From: Pseudomonadota bacterium
GTDB lineage: Bacteria; Pseudomonadota; Gammaproteobacteria; Pseudomonadales; Pseudohongiellaceae
Assembly: GCA_027623555.1 (NCBI GenBank)
Contig: JAQBSZ010000006.1
Coordinates: 1-64,000, forward strand
Direction: 5' to 3'
DNA length: 64,000 nucleotides
Shown: positions 8,401 to 17,696 of the stretch, piece after piece
How the letters are laid out: every line of letters starts with the position of its first letter
How positions within the stretch are numbered: position 1 is the stretch's first letter
Position numbers and translations under genes: made by a program
The notes under the pieces: generated by a model
Told to the model about the DNA's origin: nothing
Database searches by the model: none
Seen by the model: the letters and a program-made list of their open reading frames with translations, nothing else

Positions 8401-9942
8401 TTACTTCCAGCTGAAGTTCGGTTGAATTCGTCCCAGCCTGGCATAGAATGTGTCGTAATATTCCTCGTCGGAATCCTTGTTTGGCATCAACAGCGTGAGC
8501 ACCGGGATTATGATCAGCGGTAACAGCAGGGTCAGAAACGACGGATCCCGCCACTCACCCAGATACTCAAGCAGTTCGTACCACCACTGTGCGAAGCCAC
8601 CGGCCGTCGCATTCTCCGCACCATCATAGAGCGTATTGAACAGCCACATAATTAATCCGCCGGCGAATCCTGAAGCCATACCCCAGAAAGCAGCGACTTC
8701 CGAAGTCCTTCTCCAGTAAAACACGTAAGTCACGGCAATAGCCGGGGGAACTACCATGGCAAAACCCAGCAGCAAGAGTTGTAAAACTGAAGTGATATTT
8801 CCTAACCAGGCGATTATGGCGGCGACGCTTCCGTAGACAACCGTAACGATCTTGTAAGCTCGCAGCTTCTTGTCGTCGGAAAATTCCTTGGCACCCGGCA
8901 CCCAGTCATTAACAAACATGGTGGCGCTGGCCAACAAGATGGGTGCTCCAGAGGAGATTACTGCTGCCAGCACAGCCGCCAGCGCGATACCTCCCAAAAT
9001 GGGGCCGGTATCGATTGCCAGCTGGGCAATATTCAGGTAACTACTCAAGCCACTCTCGCTGCCGTAGGTCGCCATAGTGAGAATGCCGATAAAGCCAGCC
9101 ACTAACGGCATGAGCGCGGCGACAATGCCTGCCAGGAAAAAGCCAGGAATCAGGTACTCCTGTTTAGCGGCGGAACTGGCATAGTTTGCATAGACTGATG
9201 CTGCCGGGGTATGGATCGTGGCTGAAATAAACAGCGCAATAATTGTCGCCCAGCCAATTCCGGTAAAACTCCACCAGCGCACTTCACTCTTGTTTGCCTG
9301 GGCGAGCATCTCGCTGGACTGGGCAACTACCACATCCCAGCCACCGATATTGTTCATGGCCACCATACCCACCAGCAACAGACCAAAAATAATTACCGTA
9401 CAATGCACCACGTTAGCCACTGCAGTACCCTTTAATCCACCAGTCACAGTAAAAGACACTATAAGGAATCCAGCGATTGCGACGCCAACCACGAAGGGCA
9501 GGCCCGTTACCCCGCTGACGATGGATCCGATGACGTAGGGCTCGATAATATTTACCACCAAGTATTCCGCCTGCACACACAAGCTGGTTAACCATTGGCA
9601 GCGATACGAACCGAACCGATGATCGAACACCTGCCCGACACTCACCACCCGGAGTCGGCGATAGGGAATGGCGAAGAACAGGCCTACCAGAAACAGCGCG
9701 GCGAAAGAATTGACGCTATACCACAGATGTCCGATACCTTCACTGATTACATCGCCCGCGACACCGTAGGTACCGGCACCTCCGATGCGAGTGCCAGCGA
9801 TTCCAGCTGCCAACATGAACACACCGAGTGTGCCACCTCCGATTGCCCAATCCGAAGCACCCGAGTGATTACGACTTATAAAGATTCCGAAGCCAGCAAA
9901 GAATGCCAGATAGAGAATGATGATAACCGCAGTAATACTCAT
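8401..9942 (-). CDS. sodium:solute symporter (SSS family)
   Basis: Inner-membrane secondary transporter of 513 aa with about 13 hydrophobic helices, as expected for the SSS (SLC5-like) family. Family features include the opening helix, FFAIPYRRLRV after helix 3, the GGLKGTAVANVVH segment, and AISSGAPILLASATMFVNDW in the region that helps form the sodium site. The substrate is not predictable; SSS members carry sugars, carboxylates, amino acids or urea. It is monocistronic and divergent from the amidohydrolase at 10140, so the two could share control. A link to the neighbouring catabolic enzymes is inference. Confidence 0.88.
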   Translation of the reverse strand: MSITAVIIILYLAFFAGFGIFISRNHSGASDWAIGGGTLGVFMLAAGIAGTRIGGAGTYGVAGDVISEGIGHLWYSVNSFAALFLVGLFFAIPYRRLRVVSVGQVFDHRFGSYRCQWLTSLCVQAEYLVVNIIEPYVIGSIVSGVTGLPFVVGVAIAGFLIVSFTVTGGLKGTAVANVVHCTVIIFGLLLVGMVAMNNIGGWDVVVAQSSEMLAQANKSEVRWWSFTGIGWATIIALFISATIHTPAASVYANYASSAAKQEYLIPGFFLAGIVAALMPLVAGFIGILTMATYGSESGLSSYLNIAQLAIDTGPILGGIALAAVLAAVISSGAPILLASATMFVNDWVPGAKEFSDDKKLRAYKIVTVVYGSVAAIIAWLGNITSVLQLLLLGFAMVVPPAIAVTYVFYWRRTSEVAAFWGMASGFAGGLIMWLFNTLYDGAENATAGGFAQWWYELLEYLGEWRDPSFLTLLLPLIIIPVLTLLMPNKDSDEEYYDTFYARLGRIQPNFSWK

Positions 9943-10139
9943 GCACAGCTCCCGCGCGTTATTGTTTTTATGTTGCTTCAGGCAAGCTATGCCCTGACTT
10001 GCATCAAAAACTGCAAAATCCGTTCCGGCATACTACACCAGCGATGCTTGAACTTTCCACAAGCTTGTCAGCCTATGGCTCGAAGCCGGATAACAGTAAT
10101 ATCAACACCTCCACAACTCACTCTACAGCAGGTCAGTGA

Positions 10140-11168
10140 ATGGATACATTAGTGCCGGGTACTGACGAATGGTTGGCCCAGGTAAAGGAAGAGATAATCG
10201 ATGCAGATCGACCCATCATCGATCCCCACCATCATCTGTGGATGAAACGCTTCAACCGTAACTATCTCCTACCCGAATTGTGGAACGATACCGGATCAGG
10301 TCACAATGTAGTCAAAACCGTGTTTATCGAATGCAGCGCGTTCTACTACCGCGAGGGACCCGACCACCTGCGACCTGTCGGAGAGACCGAATACATTGCG
10401 CGATGTGCACAGCAGAGCCTGCAAGACCCGGATAATTCGACGCTAGCCGGTATTATCGCGCACGCCGATTTGACACTTGCCGGAGAGTCCGAAGAAAAGC
10501 TTGCCGAGGTGCTCGATCAACATGCCACAAAGAGCAACGGCCTGTTCCGTGGCATCCGCCATGCCGGGGCGCGAGACCAACGCCCGGCAGACCTGTTTAT
10601 CCCCCTGCAGGCACCTCCTTATCTGTATGGGATGGAATCCTTTCGCAAGGGGCTAAGGATATTAGCCGCACGCGGCCTAACCTATGATACCTGGCACTAT
10701 CATCACCAGAATCTTGATTTTCTCGATCTGGCTCGCGCTGTTCCGGAAGCTACCATGATCCTCGATCACTTTGGCACTCCACTCGGAGTTGGAACCTATC
10801 GAAATTGTAAAGATGAAATCTTCCAGGAATGGAAACAGGAGATTGCCAGGATTGCGAGATGCGAAAATGTCTATGCGAAGCTGGGAGGCCTGGCAATGCC
10901 TGACAATGGATTCGGCTGGGATAAGGCGGATTGCCCGCCCACGTCGGACGAATTTCTCAAGTTACAGCAGCGGTATTATCTGCACACGATCGACTGCTTC
11001 GGACCACAGCGCTGCATGTTCGAGAGTAATTTCCCGGTCGACCGGTTATCGCTTAGTTATCATGTGCTGTTCAATGGCTTTAAGAAACTCACTGCACAGT
11101 TCAGCGACGACGAGAAGCATGCCTTGTTTTATGGCACGGCGGAAAGAGTCTACTCCTTGCAGAATTGA
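10140..11168 (+). CDS. amidohydrolase family metal-dependent hydrolase
   Basis: TIM-barrel amidohydrolase_2-type enzyme (342 aa) related to 2-pyrone-4,6-dicarboxylate lactonase and L-fucono-lactonase groups. IIDPHHHLWM puts the first metal-binding histidines at residues 30-32. ILDHFGTPLG, YAKLGGLAM and MFESNFPVDR are characteristic later strands; the Asp of FPVDR is the usual catalytic base. There is no signal peptide, so it is cytoplasmic. It probably hydrolyses a lactone or cyclic carboxylate. It is divergent from the symporter and converges on the thioesterase gene with 7 bp between stops. Confidence 0.85.
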   Translation: MDTLVPGTDEWLAQVKEEIIDADRPIIDPHHHLWMKRFNRNYLLPELWNDTGSGHNVVKTVFIECSAFYYREGPDHLRPVGETEYIARCAQQSLQDPDNSTLAGIIAHADLTLAGESEEKLAEVLDQHATKSNGLFRGIRHAGARDQRPADLFIPLQAPPYLYGMESFRKGLRILAARGLTYDTWHYHHQNLDFLDLARAVPEATMILDHFGTPLGVGTYRNCKDEIFQEWKQEIARIARCENVYAKLGGLAMPDNGFGWDKADCPPTSDEFLKLQQRYYLHTIDCFGPQRCMFESNFPVDRLSLSYHVLFNGFKKLTAQFSDDEKHALFYGTAERVYSLQN

Positions 11169-11175
11169 GCGGGCC

Positions 11176-11595
11176 TTATTTCGGATTGATTCGCTTAATC
11201 ACTGCGCTGCTTACGAGCACCACCTTGCTATCGACACTCAAGGTACAGCGACAAAACACCATGGACCTGCCACGCCGGATGATCTCGCACTCACCTTCCA
11301 CCAGATCTCCCTTGTAAGCCGGTGCCACAAACTCGTTATTGCAGGTCACCGTTGCAACACTCTCACTCTCCCCCATATTTGCCCCGAGGCACAGCGTGTA
11401 GTCTGCAAATGCCATCAGAATACCTCCATGCACCGAGTCATGGGCATTGAGGTTGTGCTCCTGAATGCGAAAAGCGCTGCGCGGAGTAGCACCATCCATG
11501 AAGAAGAAAAAGGGCCCTATATAATCTTCGGTCTTATCACCCACCCAGTGTTTATAGTGGGCGGGTATTCCATAGTCTTGGGGCTCGTGTGTCAT
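11176..11595 (-). CDS. PaaI-type hotdog thioesterase
   Basis: Acyl-CoA thioesterase-like protein (139 aa) with a single hotdog fold. The hallmark is HDSVHGGILMAFADYTLCLGAN, in which the HGG..AF.D pattern marks the active-site helix, followed by EFVAPAYKGDLVEGECEIIRRGRSM. It is the last gene of a likely minus-strand operon (patatin, GNAT, small lipoprotein, thioesterase), 28 bp after the lipoprotein gene. It would hydrolyse an acyl- or aryl-CoA in the cytoplasm. Whether its substrate comes from the co-transcribed patatin is speculative. Confidence 0.85.
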   Translation of the reverse strand: MTHEPQDYGIPAHYKHWVGDKTEDYIGPFFFFMDGATPRSAFRIQEHNLNAHDSVHGGILMAFADYTLCLGANMGESESVATVTCNNEFVAPAYKGDLVEGECEIIRRGRSMVFCRCTLSVDSKVVLVSSAVIKRINPK

Positions 11596-11623
11596 GCAAC
11601 CTTCCCGCTAGGCAATCTGAAAT

Positions 11624-11812
11624 TTACTCATCATCCTTATCCGGAATTAGCAGGTCCGCCGTGGCGCCGACAACCTTGAAGGGCACCTTGACTACTTCGA
11701 TTGTGGTATCGACCACGGCACCTACCACCGTTCCGACACAGGAATTCAGTGCAAGGCATAGAATCACCAGGCTTATGCTGTGGCGAACGCGCTGCTGTAA
11801 ATTTATGCTCAT
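11624..11812 (-). CDS. small predicted lipoprotein
   Basis: A 62-aa protein with a lipoprotein signal (SLVILCLALNSC, lipobox LNSC, Cys about residue 25) and a short mature part rich in Val (VVGAVVDTTIEVVKVPFKVV) ending in an acidic tail (PDKDDE). Short Val-rich lipoproteins of this kind occur in other proteobacteria with no known function. Its ATG overlaps the TGA of the GNAT gene (ATGA), strong evidence for translational coupling and for a real gene despite its size. Confidence 0.75.
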   Translation of the reverse strand: MSINLQQRVRHSISLVILCLALNSCVGTVVGAVVDTTIEVVKVPFKVVGATADLLIPDKDDE

Positions 11813-12300
11813 AGTGTTAATTGCCAGTACCCTACGTCGACAGGTTTATTGAATTTGCAGCCGACCTCTTCGAATTGGCCGATCTTCCTGAATCCCAGTT
11901 TCTCATGCAAGGCCACGCTACCTTCATTAGGCAAGGCTATGCCCGCAATTAATACATGTATCGGCGTCTTGCAGATTTCTTCGATCAGGCTTTGCATAAG
12001 CTGTGTCCCATGGCCTCGTCCGAAGCAATCTCGGTGCAGGTACACCGTAGTTTCTTTCGAGTACCGATAAGCCGCGCGGGCTTTCCAAGGGACTGCATAG
12101 GCATAACCAAGCAGTTCGTCCCCTTCTACCATCACTAACCAGGGGTTTTCATTGTCCACGCTGTCGATACGCCGCTGCATGTCTTGCTCTCTCACAGGCT
12201 CTTCCTCGAAGGTGATCACCGTATTGGCAATATACCAATTGTAGATGTCGGTAATTGCAGCCGTGTCGGATCGGCGCACTCTTCTGATTTCAGTAGCCAT
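11809..12300 (-). CDS. GNAT N-acetyltransferase, phosphinothricin acetyltransferase-like
   Basis: GCN5-related acetyltransferase (163 aa) of the Pat/Bar-like group. IRRVRRSDTAAITDIYNWYI at the N-terminus and TVITFEEEP are typical; GRGHGTQLMQSLIEE is the acetyl-CoA pyrophosphate loop (R/Q-x-x-G-x-G/A), and NEGSVALHEKLGFRKIGQFEEVG is the C-terminal family motif. It would acetylate a small amine such as an amino acid analogue; the natural substrate is unknown. It starts 14 bp after the patatin stop and overlaps the lipoprotein start. Confidence 0.9.
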   Translation of the reverse strand: MATEIRRVRRSDTAAITDIYNWYIANTVITFEEEPVREQDMQRRIDSVDNENPWLVMVEGDELLGYAYAVPWKARAAYRYSKETTVYLHRDCFGRGHGTQLMQSLIEEICKTPIHVLIAGIALPNEGSVALHEKLGFRKIGQFEEVGCKFNKPVDVGYWQLTL

Positions 12301-12314
12301 TCCAGAGTCTCAGC

Positions 12315-13388
12315 TTAGCGTTTTCGGTGAACAATGGGCAGCAGTGCATCCAGGCCAATCCCTTCATCGACGAGTTTGGCAAAATCTTCGGCTAATTGCT
12401 TGCTTCGATCCAACACTTCCTGGAAAACACGAATCCTTGTGTCATTATCCAGACGCACAAAATCCTTCCGATCGGGGATTTTCCTGCCAGGTAGCGTAGC
12501 GACAAATTCAGCCGACGGAACTACCAGAACCACGTTGTGTAAATTCTCTTCATGGACTCGCCGCCACGGCAGATGTTTGTCGAACCAGCCGGGTATTATC
12601 GAGTCACTGAAGTGCGGATATAGCACCAGGTCATCACCATCATGAAATGGCATATCGAAATGGTAATCGACTATACCGCCATCCCAATACAGTCCCTTCG
12701 CCGCACCGGGAATATCGCGTACACCCTCCAGCACGAAAGGTATCGAGCCACTGGCCAGCAAGGCCTGGAATACATTTTCCTCGGTCAGCTCCACAAGCCT
12801 GGTATCGAATCCTTTCAGTTCCTTCCAGGGTGACAGATCTGCCCTAATACTGAAGATAAAGCGCTGGAAGAATACAGAGAGCGTTTTACGGCTGAAGCCG
12901 TTAGCGATCGCACCGCTTCCCAACATCAAGAATTGCATTATCCTGGAATTGGATGCGCCCGGCCCCCTGCATCGATCAGCAAGAATGTGGGTGCGAATCA
13001 CCGCATTGGAGACGATGTCTCCTGCCCCTTCACTGCCCAACACGCTGTTCAACATCCTGCGTGCGCTATCGGTAGTCTCTGCCACACCAGGCGTATCGGC
13101 ATAGCGTTCCTGGCTGTACAGGGTTGCCAGACGATCAATGGCACTCACCGGGTCGGCCATGGCGAGACAGCACAGTCGCCAGGCGCCCGCCGATGACCCC
13201 AGGGTATACAGGGCGGCAGTGCGATTAGCGAAAAAATCTCCAAACAGGTAGCGGTCCAGCCCATACAGGACAAACCATTTCGGTCCACCTGAAGCGCCCA
13301 CCAGCACCGAAAACTGCTCCGCATGCAGACCTTCATTGCGGATCCGCTGCAAGGCAGTAGGTCCGGCATAAATTGACAGCGCTGACAT
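12315..13388 (-). CDS. patatin-like phospholipase
   Basis: Predicted serine lipid acyl hydrolase with a Ser-Asp dyad (357 aa). GASGGPKW at residues 31-38 fits the oxyanion loop, GSSAG (64-68) is the nucleophile elbow with Ser66, and DGG with Asp236 (YWDGGIVDYHF) completes the dyad. There is no signal peptide, so it acts in the cytoplasm or on the inner leaflet of the membrane. First gene of the four-gene minus operon. It is divergent from the MFS transporter, whose promoter lies in the 83-bp gap. Confidence 0.87.
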   Translation of the reverse strand: MSALSIYAGPTALQRIRNEGLHAEQFSVLVGASGGPKWFVLYGLDRYLFGDFFANRTAALYTLGSSAGAWRLCCLAMADPVSAIDRLATLYSQERYADTPGVAETTDSARRMLNSVLGSEGAGDIVSNAVIRTHILADRCRGPGASNSRIMQFLMLGSGAIANGFSRKTLSVFFQRFIFSIRADLSPWKELKGFDTRLVELTEENVFQALLASGSIPFVLEGVRDIPGAAKGLYWDGGIVDYHFDMPFHDGDDLVLYPHFSDSIIPGWFDKHLPWRRVHEENLHNVVLVVPSAEFVATLPGRKIPDRKDFVRLDNDTRIRVFQEVLDRSKQLAEDFAKLVDEGIGLDALLPIVHRKR

Positions 13389-13398
13389 AGGCTGGCAA

Positions 13399-13407
13399 TG
13401 ATATAAT
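13399..13407 (+). promoter_or_regulatory. extended -10 promoter for the MFS gene
   Basis: TGATATAAT gives a perfect TATAAT (13402-13407) with the extended TGN element. The nearest TTGACA (13373-13378) is 23 bp away, too far for a standard spacer, so the extended -10 probably carries recognition. It points at the ATG at 13472. Confidence 0.6.
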
Positions 13408-13471
13408 CGCCGCCGCCAGCAATCTACAGACGATTCAATTCCTGTAGCCCTTCTTTACCGGTAGAGAAATA

Positions 13472-14665
13472 ATGCAACTTCCTTTGCTGAAAAGCCGTAA
13501 ATCGTTGCTGTTCCTGCTCGCCATTGGCAACACCATAGCGTTCGCCACATGGCAGGTCATGTTGAATAATTTCGCCGTTGAGCAGGCCGCATTTACGGGT
13601 GAAGAAATTGGTATCTTGCAGAGCTTGCGGGAAGTTCCTGGATTCCTCGCCTTCACCGCTATCCTGGTGATGATTTACGTTCGTCAGCAAACCTTCGCCA
13701 TCCTGTCACTGATAACCCTGGGCATTGGTACCGCCATCACCGCCTTTTATCCCACTGCCCTCTGGCTCTATTTCACCACCGTCATCATGTCTGTTGGTTT
13801 TCATTACCTGGAAACACTACACAACTCCCTGAGCCTGCAGTGGTTAAGAATTGAAGAGGCGCCAAGAGTTCTGGGTCAGCTTCTGAGCGTTCGGGCGTTC
13901 TGTAATCTGGCTGTTCTCGGATCGGTCTACATCTACCTGCTGTTTTTCGCCGCAGATTACCTGCTGATTTATCTTCTCGCCGGCGGAGCCTCGGTAGCAA
14001 TTGGACTTTATTGCTGGCGCGCGATGCCCCAATTTGAAGATGAGGTTGTGCAGAGAAAGGAGTTGTTTCTGCGCAGGCAATACTGGCTCTATTACCTGCT
14101 GACTTTCCTGGCAGGAGCACGCCGGCAGATCTTCGTGGTCTTTGCCGGTTTCCTGCTGGTGGAAAAATTTGCCTTCCCGGTTGAGAACGTGGTGCTGCTC
14201 ACACTGGTAAACGCTGCCCTGACCTTCTGGCTGGCGCCCAAGATAGGCAGCCTGATCAGTTATATCGGCGAGCGCCGTGCATTAACACTGGAATACGTGG
14301 GATTAATCATTGTGTTTGTCAGCTACGCCTTCGTCGACACAATCGCCGTAGCAGTAGTACTCTATCTGCTGGACCACCTGTTCTTTGCCTTGGCGATCGC
14401 CATCAAGACCTATTTTCAGAAGATTGCTGACCCGGCTGACATCGCAGCTACCTCATCCATCAGTTTTACCATTAACCACATTGCCGCTGTGGTGTTGCCG
14501 GCGCTGCTTGGATTGCTGTGGGTAGTTAATCACAGCGCTGTATTCCTGGTTGGCGCCGCTATCGCCGGTGGTTCCCTGCTACTCTCTCAACTGATTCCCG
14601 ATCGTCCCAGACCGGGCTTCGAAACTCGCCTGGATGCTCACCCGGCTCCACAAGCAGCGGAATAA
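13472..14665 (+). CDS. MFS transporter
   Basis: Inner-membrane transporter of 397 aa with about 12 hydrophobic segments and short loops, consistent with a major facilitator. Basic residues follow several helices on the expected cytoplasmic side (KSRK, YVRQQ, GERRALT). No drug-efflux signature is clear enough to name a substrate. It is followed at 130 bp by a TonB-dependent receptor on the same strand. That pairing of an outer-membrane receptor with an inner-membrane carrier suggests one uptake route, but the gap and separate leader make an operon uncertain. Confidence 0.85.
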   Translation: MQLPLLKSRKSLLFLLAIGNTIAFATWQVMLNNFAVEQAAFTGEEIGILQSLREVPGFLAFTAILVMIYVRQQTFAILSLITLGIGTAITAFYPTALWLYFTTVIMSVGFHYLETLHNSLSLQWLRIEEAPRVLGQLLSVRAFCNLAVLGSVYIYLLFFAADYLLIYLLAGGASVAIGLYCWRAMPQFEDEVVQRKELFLRRQYWLYYLLTFLAGARRQIFVVFAGFLLVEKFAFPVENVVLLTLVNAALTFWLAPKIGSLISYIGERRALTLEYVGLIIVFVSYAFVDTIAVAVVLYLLDHLFFALAIAIKTYFQKIADPADIAATSSISFTINHIAAVVLPALLGLLWVVNHSAVFLVGAAIAGGSLLLSQLIPDRPRPGFETRLDAHPAPQAAE

Positions 14666-14794
14666 GGGGCTGTCAGCGAGGTTATTTACTGTTACTTAAC
14701 GTCTGCATCCTTGTTTACCCATAGATACGCCATATATCTTTCCCAGGCTTTGTTCTTGCTGGACTTTTCCAGTAATTGTGGCTGAGGAAAGTTC

Positions 14795-16861
14795 ATGCAA
14801 TACCGACGTCGCACTCACTATACCCTGTGCGCATTACTCTCGTACGCTGCACTGCCATTTAACCTGTCTGCATCCGCCCAGGAAGAAACAGCTGCCGATT
14901 CTGAAATCGAAGAGGTCGTGATCTGGGGTCGTTCTCTCCTGCAGTTAGGAACAGCCAATGCCGCTTCCCAGGGTACCGTTGGCTACAATGATTTCTCTAC
15001 ACGGCCAATGGCGCGCGTCGCCGAACTAGTAGAAGTAGTTCCCGGCATGATCGCCACCCAGCATAGCGGTCCCGGCAAGGCGAACCAGTATTTTCTGCGT
15101 GGATTCAACCTGGATCACGGCTCGGATTTTTCCACCTTTTTCGACGGTATGCCGGTGAACTGGCGCACCCATGGTCACGCCCAGGGCTATATGGACCTGA
15201 ACTTCATCATCCCGGAGATAATCGAACGAGTAGATTTTCAAAAAGGCCCCTACTTCGCCGATACTGGAGATTTCTCCCTCGCTGGCTCCAACACCATGAA
15301 GACCTACGATTCGCTGGATGAAGGATTCAGTGAACTCACCCTTGGGTCAGAAGAGGAGATTCGCCTGGTAACTGCAAATTCCTTCGAGTTTGGTGAGGGC
15401 GAATTGCTGATTGCCTTCGAGCATCAGCAGAGCGACGGGCATTTCTACCTTGAGCAGGATTTACGCAAATACAATGGCCTGGTCAAATACACGGGTGACA
15501 TTGCTACCATCCCCAGTCGTATCACCTTCAGTGCCTATGACTCTAAATGGATCTCAACCAACCAAGTGCCCCAGCGGGCGGTCAGCAGTGGTCTGATCGA
15601 CCGATTCGGTTCTATCGATCCGGACCTCGGCGGTGAATCCTACCGCTATTCCCTGACCGGCAACTTCGAGTTGAATGACTGGGATCTGAATCTGTATGCC
15701 AGCACCTATTACATGAGCCTCATTAACAATCCTACCTATGTGCTCAACAATCCTGTTGATGGAGATGAATTTGAACAGGAAGACGAGCGGCGTCTGTTCG
15801 GTGGCTCACTCCGCAACGAACTAGATATGGAACTGTTTGGCATACCCGTAACCCGCACCATTGGTACCGATGTTCGCTATGATGATGTAACCGAACTCAA
15901 CCTGTTTAGCACCATCGGCAGGCGACGCACCGGCAGCATCAGGGAAGACAATGCCGAGGAGTTTAGTATCGGCGCCTTCGGTGAACTGCAGTTTCTAGTA
16001 ACAGATTATCTGCGGGCCAGCCTGGGTGTACGTGTGGATTACTTCGATTTCGAAGTGCATGCCCTGCGTGCTGCAAACTCCGGAAGCGATAGCGATTCTC
16101 TCTGGCAACCCAACTTGGGCTTGGCCTATCGCATGAATAACAATCTTGAATTCTACGCCAACTATGGACACGGATTTCATTCCAATGACGTCAGAGCTGC
16201 CTTGAATACGATCGATCCGGTGACAGGCGACCCTACTGACTCGTTGGATGTGTTGGTCGAGGGCAAAGGTAGCGAAGTAGGTTTTCGCTATGACACCCTG
16301 GAGGGATTCAACATCGCGATCGCTGTCTTCGAGCTCGAAGTGGACTCCGAACTGGTGTTCGTCGGCGATGCTGGCACTACCGAGCCGGGTGACCCAACTC
16401 GTCGCAAAGGTGTTGAGCTGAACTCATTCTGGGAATTAAATGAACGCCTGGTCTTCGATTTCAGTGCTGCCAAGACGGACGGTCACTTCCGCGGGCTTCC
16501 TTCCGGCATGAACAGTATTCCCGACGCCCACGACAAGGTCATAGGCGCCGGTCTCACCTATGTCGGTCTGGACAACGGTTGGACTTCCAGTTTGCGGGTA
16601 CGGCATTTCAGCGATGCAGCACTGTCTGAAGATGAGTCCGTCAAAAAAGATGGATCGACGCTGTTGCAATTCGGCCTCTCGTACGCTCGGCCAGATTGGG
16701 AACTGGGTTTGGACGTGTTAAATCTGCTCGACAAGGAAGACGATGACATCGCCTACTGGTTTGAATCACGGCTACCCGGTGAAGCAGCAGGCGTGGAAGA
16801 CATTCACTTCCACCCATCAAACCCACGAACCATTCGCGTGCTGCTGCGCTACAAGTTCTAA
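14795..16861 (+). CDS. TonB-dependent outer-membrane receptor
   Basis: Outer-membrane TonB-dependent receptor (688 aa). It has a signal peptide (cleavage near LSASAQ), a TonB-box-like stretch EIEEVVIWG, a plug domain (about residues 55-160 with RVAELVEVVPGM and NQYFLRGFNLDHG) and a 22-strand-type barrel ending in the aromatic terminus VLLRYKF. It would import a scarce ligand using ExbBD/TonB energy. The ligand is not evident: no heme, siderophore or cobalamin signature was recognised. Monocistronic, with a strong terminator right after the stop. Confidence 0.93.
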   Translation: MQYRRRTHYTLCALLSYAALPFNLSASAQEETAADSEIEEVVIWGRSLLQLGTANAASQGTVGYNDFSTRPMARVAELVEVVPGMIATQHSGPGKANQYFLRGFNLDHGSDFSTFFDGMPVNWRTHGHAQGYMDLNFIIPEIIERVDFQKGPYFADTGDFSLAGSNTMKTYDSLDEGFSELTLGSEEEIRLVTANSFEFGEGELLIAFEHQQSDGHFYLEQDLRKYNGLVKYTGDIATIPSRITFSAYDSKWISTNQVPQRAVSSGLIDRFGSIDPDLGGESYRYSLTGNFELNDWDLNLYASTYYMSLINNPTYVLNNPVDGDEFEQEDERRLFGGSLRNELDMELFGIPVTRTIGTDVRYDDVTELNLFSTIGRRRTGSIREDNAEEFSIGAFGELQFLVTDYLRASLGVRVDYFDFEVHALRAANSGSDSDSLWQPNLGLAYRMNNNLEFYANYGHGFHSNDVRAALNTIDPVTGDPTDSLDVLVEGKGSEVGFRYDTLEGFNIAIAVFELEVDSELVFVGDAGTTEPGDPTRRKGVELNSFWELNERLVFDFSAAKTDGHFRGLPSGMNSIPDAHDKVIGAGLTYVGLDNGWTSSLRVRHFSDAALSEDESVKKDGSTLLQFGLSYARPDWELGLDVLNLLDKEDDDIAYWFESRLPGEAAGVEDIHFHPSNPRTIRVLLRYKF

Positions 16862-16862
16862 A

Positions 16863-16887
16863 AAAATCCCTGCCAGGCAGGGATTTT
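16863..16887. terminator. bidirectional intrinsic terminator
   Basis: Near-palindromic hairpin with arms AAAATCCCTG and CAGGGATTTT around a 5-nt loop (CCAGG), directly after the TonB receptor stop. A and T runs on the two sides suit termination of both this gene and the convergent yceI-like gene ending at 16905. Confidence 0.88.
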
Positions 16888-16904
16888 CACAGGTCAGAAT
16901 AGGA

Positions 16905-17498
16905 TCAGCGTCCCTGATTGAATACCACGGTAAAACTCACCGGCACGGCCCTGCTAATGCTCGGCAGTCCTGCTACCTCTCTGAGCGCTTCGACACCAGT
17001 GACGAATCCATAAGAATCAGCAGTGACTATGATCGGCTTCATAGTCGAGGCAACGATTCCACCCTGAAGGCGACTGACTAACACATCCGCCACGTAGGAA
17101 TTCGAATCGCCATGCATCGCCAGTGTAAATTCAACCTGCAGCATTTGGGTAGCCCCGGCAGCCAATCCAGCCAGCGCTTCAATGTCGACACTGGCAGAAA
17201 TGGTTGCATCCGGGAACAGGCTGGTCTCGAACAGCATGGCCTGCATGCGTTCATTACGAATAGGAATCAGGGTATTAACACTGGCCAGCTCGATGCTGAT
17301 CTCCAATTCACCGGCATCGCCAATGGTGCCGGACATCACATCGAAGGTATGCACTTCGGCAACATGGTCCGCCTTAACGGTGACGAAACTGAGCGTAGAA
17401 GCCTGGTTGTCCAGCGACCAGTGCGCCTGCGCACTGTTCAGCGCGACTAGTGAGAATGAGAGAGTTAAGAATAATCTAAGCAGGGTCCTGGGAATCAT
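16905..17498 (-). CDS. YceI-family periplasmic protein
   Basis: Periplasmic lipocalin-like YceI protein of about 197 aa, a family that binds polyisoprenoids or quinone-like lipids. The start at 17498 has an excellent AAGGAGACAGCG leader and opens a signal peptide (MIPRTLLRLFLTLSFSL, cleavage after NSAQA); the longer frame to 17537 is unlikely. The mature part opens WSLDNQASTLSFVTVKADHVAE and has the typical beta-strand pattern. It converges on the TonB receptor across a shared terminator. Confidence 0.86.
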   Translation of the reverse strand: MIPRTLLRLFLTLSFSLVALNSAQAHWSLDNQASTLSFVTVKADHVAEVHTFDVMSGTIGDAGELEISIELASVNTLIPIRNERMQAMLFETSLFPDATISASVDIEALAGLAAGATQMLQVEFTLAMHGDSNSYVADVLVSRLQGGIVASTMKPIIVTADSYGFVTGVEALREVAGLPSISRAVPVSFTVVFNQGR

Positions 17499-17696
17499 CG
17501 CTGTCTCCTTGGTGAGTAGGTTAATCGGGATGTCCATTGTTGGTCTTGTTCTAGTGCCCGAATTTGACGACTTACTAGCTTAACCGATATTCAAGACGGT
17601 GGGATAGTCTGTTTGTGCCTACCGTCAAAAGGTTTAGAATCACTCCCTTTGCGCGCAACAGTCAGGCGACCCTCGAGATGAGGAGCAGCGGAGCAC

